Below, piece after piece: positions 12,026 to 12,746 of a stretch of DNA of 12,746 nt. The DNA is from CAYSUS01 sp964434165. Lineage in GTDB: Bacteria > Planctomycetota > Planctomycetia > Pirellulales > Thermoguttaceae. The position numbers were made by a program, and so were the translations under genes. Location of the stretch: positions 1 through 12,746 of the forward strand of contig CAYSUS010000160.1 in NCBI GenBank assembly GCA_964434165.1. Direction: 5' to 3'. Numbering within the stretch: position 1 is the first letter of the stretch; every line of letters begins with the position of its first letter. The notes beneath the pieces are model-generated. The model saw nothing but the letters and a program-made list of their open reading frames with translations. It did not search any database and was not told where the DNA came from.

Positions 12026-12746
12026 CATTTCATTGATGAGCTTGATCCTTCGATTCTTTGCTTTGTATTTTTCGATGCTTCCACGTTTCTCCAGAGAGTC
12101 AACGCTCCGCATGACTCTCCTTTCGAACTCTGACCGGGGATTTCCACGAGTTAGAACACCCACCTCCTTTAGGACGCGCGAGGTCACGGAATGCAACGTA
12201 CACGACTGATTCGGACACTTCGATAAAGCAGAAAGGATAGCGTCCTGAATCTCTGCTGCGGTTATTTCCCCCGCTCGGCGGCCTGATGGACTGTAACCAT
12301 TATCTGAATCGCCGACTGAGTCGTCTTTATCGCCATAGACGCTATCATCATCTTCGGCAGTATCGCCGTCAAATTCGTTGCCATCGTTGCAATCGTCTTC
12401 GTAAGGCGCATTCCCACATCGTAAACCTGAAAAGATGCCTCGGTCCTCCAGCGCTTGCCAGAGCCCGGCGAGCGCGTTGTCCTTGTTGCAGTAGAAGGCC
12501 GACTCTCTGACCCGAAAGAATTCCAAATCGCAGCGCTCCAAGTCGCGCTGGCGCTGCATGTCCGCTTCGTAACGGTCCGCGCCGTGCCAATTGTCGCCGT
12601 CGCATTCGACCGCGAGCCGCGACTGTCCGCCCTCGACCACGAGATCAATACGTTTGCCCGCGATTTCATGCTGGGCTAGCACGGTGAAATGCTTGCGAAG
12701 CAGTTCCAAGGCAACATCTACCTCGAACCAGCTTTCGAATGGCGCG
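12020..12746 (-). CDS. C-terminal part of a nuclease-tailed protein, likely SF1 helicase with Vsr/MTES_1575-type nuclease domain (5' end outside window)
   Basis: The frame is open to the right edge, so only the last 241 residues are seen. They begin APFESWFEVDVALELLRKH and continue EIAGKRIDLVVEGGQSRLAVECDGDNWHG, then DMQRQRDLERCDLEFFRVRESAFY. This is the Vsr-like/MTES_1575 restriction-endonuclease-fold domain, with the Asp of RIDLVV and the Glu/Asp of VECDGD as likely metal ligands. From memory, this domain commonly forms the tail of large superfamily 1 helicases of defence or DNA-processing type; the helicase itself is not visible. Unusually, an acidic linker rich in Asp (about residues 118-160) and a further helical, basic segment (AAEIQDAILSALSKCP...EFERRVMRSVDSLEKRGSIEKYK) follow, resembling a winged helix. 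A TTG at 12709 is not a believable start because it falls inside the conserved domain. Stop overlaps attC E. Confidence 0.8.
   Translation of the reverse strand, partial: APFESWFEVDVALELLRKHFTVLAQHEIAGKRIDLVVEGGQSRLAVECDGDNWHGADRYEADMQRQRDLERCDLEFFRVRESAFYCNKDNALAGLWQALEDRGIFSGLRCGNAPYEDDCNDGNEFDGDTAEDDDSVYGDKDDSVGDSDNGYSPSGRRAGEITAAEIQDAILSALSKCPNQSCTLHSVTSRVLKEVGVLTRGNPRSEFERRVMRSVDSLEKRGSIEKYKAKNRRIKLINEMA

Larger units (their letters stand above)
8679..12746 (-). mobile_element. Integron gene-cassette array (six attC sites), integrase not in window
   Basis: Six attC-like sites separate five complete cassettes and one partial cassette, all with genes on the minus strand and attC at the 3' side. 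Using the usual cut between G and TT of the GTTRRRY core, the cassettes span about 8685-9522 (838 bp), 9523-10850 (1328 bp), 10851-11255 (405 bp), 11256-11712 (457 bp), 11713-11959 (247 bp) and 11960 to beyond the right edge. In every complete cassette the leading bases are complementary to the R'' core of its own attC (11 of 11 bases for the 457-bp cassette, 8 of 8 for the 405-bp one), as expected for excised circles. Genes have short leaders and stop codons close to or inside the attC. Polarity predicts attI and intI to the right. The genes look less GC-rich than the backbone, consistent with foreign origin. Could be a sedentary chromosomal integron or an integrase-less cluster. Confidence 0.88.

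Noticed and set aside
11679..12036. Two plus-strand frames of about 115 codons over the short cassette
   Set aside because: They cross two attC sites and run against cassette polarity; no recognisable domain or start signal.
12020..12709. TTG at 12709 as the start of a complete 229-aa nuclease protein
   Set aside because: The frame continues to the window edge and the preceding residues FESWFEVDVA belong to the conserved domain, so the gene is truncated by the window.
1..12746. tRNA, rRNA and CRISPR arrays
   Set aside because: No cloverleaf-like tRNA sequence, rRNA signature or regularly spaced direct repeats were seen; the repeats at 8679-12025 are inverted and irregularly spaced.

Overview
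The window reads as chromosomal DNA of a high-GC bacterium, most likely a planctomycete. This is inferred from three things: dispersed repeat motifs at 2811-2970 of a kind I associate with planctomycete genomes, a secreted sialidase-like protein, and the overall gene mix. No 16S or other direct taxonomic marker is present. It divides into a conserved backbone (1-8560) and a foreign accessory block (8679-12746).

Backbone. Minus strand: the N-terminal two fifths of a type IV pilus or type II secretion assembly ATPase (PilB/GspE family, 1-731, running off the left edge), preceded by a candidate promoter and a structured leader, then pterin-4a-carbinolamine dehydratase (1036-1401). Plus strand: a SlyX-like coiled-coil protein (1669-1908) and a LuxR-type regulator with a degenerate receiver domain (2057-2737) behind a 20-bp dyad. 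Between that regulator and a convergent CPBP-family membrane protease (2995-3645, minus) lies a repeat block that includes a long hairpin. Divergent from the protease is glnE (3949-7065, plus), the two-domain adenylyl transferase/removase of glutamine synthetase. A secreted BNR/Asp-box sialidase-like protein (7283-8560, plus) ends the backbone.

Accessory block. From 8679 to the right edge every gene is on the minus strand and each is followed by an imperfect inverted repeat with the architecture of an integron attC site: a GTTRRRY-like core, an RYYYAAC-like inverse core, and a stem with extrahelical bases. I find six such sites (A 8679-8768, B 9517-9603, C 10845-10908, D 11250-11341, D2 11707-11772, E 11954-12025). 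For each of the five complete cassettes, the first bases are complementary to the R'' core of that cassette's own attC, which is what excision as a circle predicts. The cassettes carry a helical protein of unknown function (230 aa), a secreted beta-propeller-like protein (418 aa), a small CxxC protein (111-112 aa), an unrecognised 107-aa protein, and one 247-bp cassette with no convincing gene but a promoter-like sequence. The rightmost, incomplete cassette carries the C-terminal part of what looks like a nuclease-tailed helicase, plausibly an anti-phage or DNA-processing gene. No integron integrase is visible. The cassette polarity puts attI/intI, if present, to the right of 12746; otherwise this is an integrase-less attC cluster (CALIN).

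How the genes relate: the backbone genes are a set of unrelated housekeeping or surface functions. The cassettes look like a co-oriented set of mobile genes with short leaders and their own ribosome-binding sites, probably transcribed from upstream (right) or from the promoter-like gene-less cassette.
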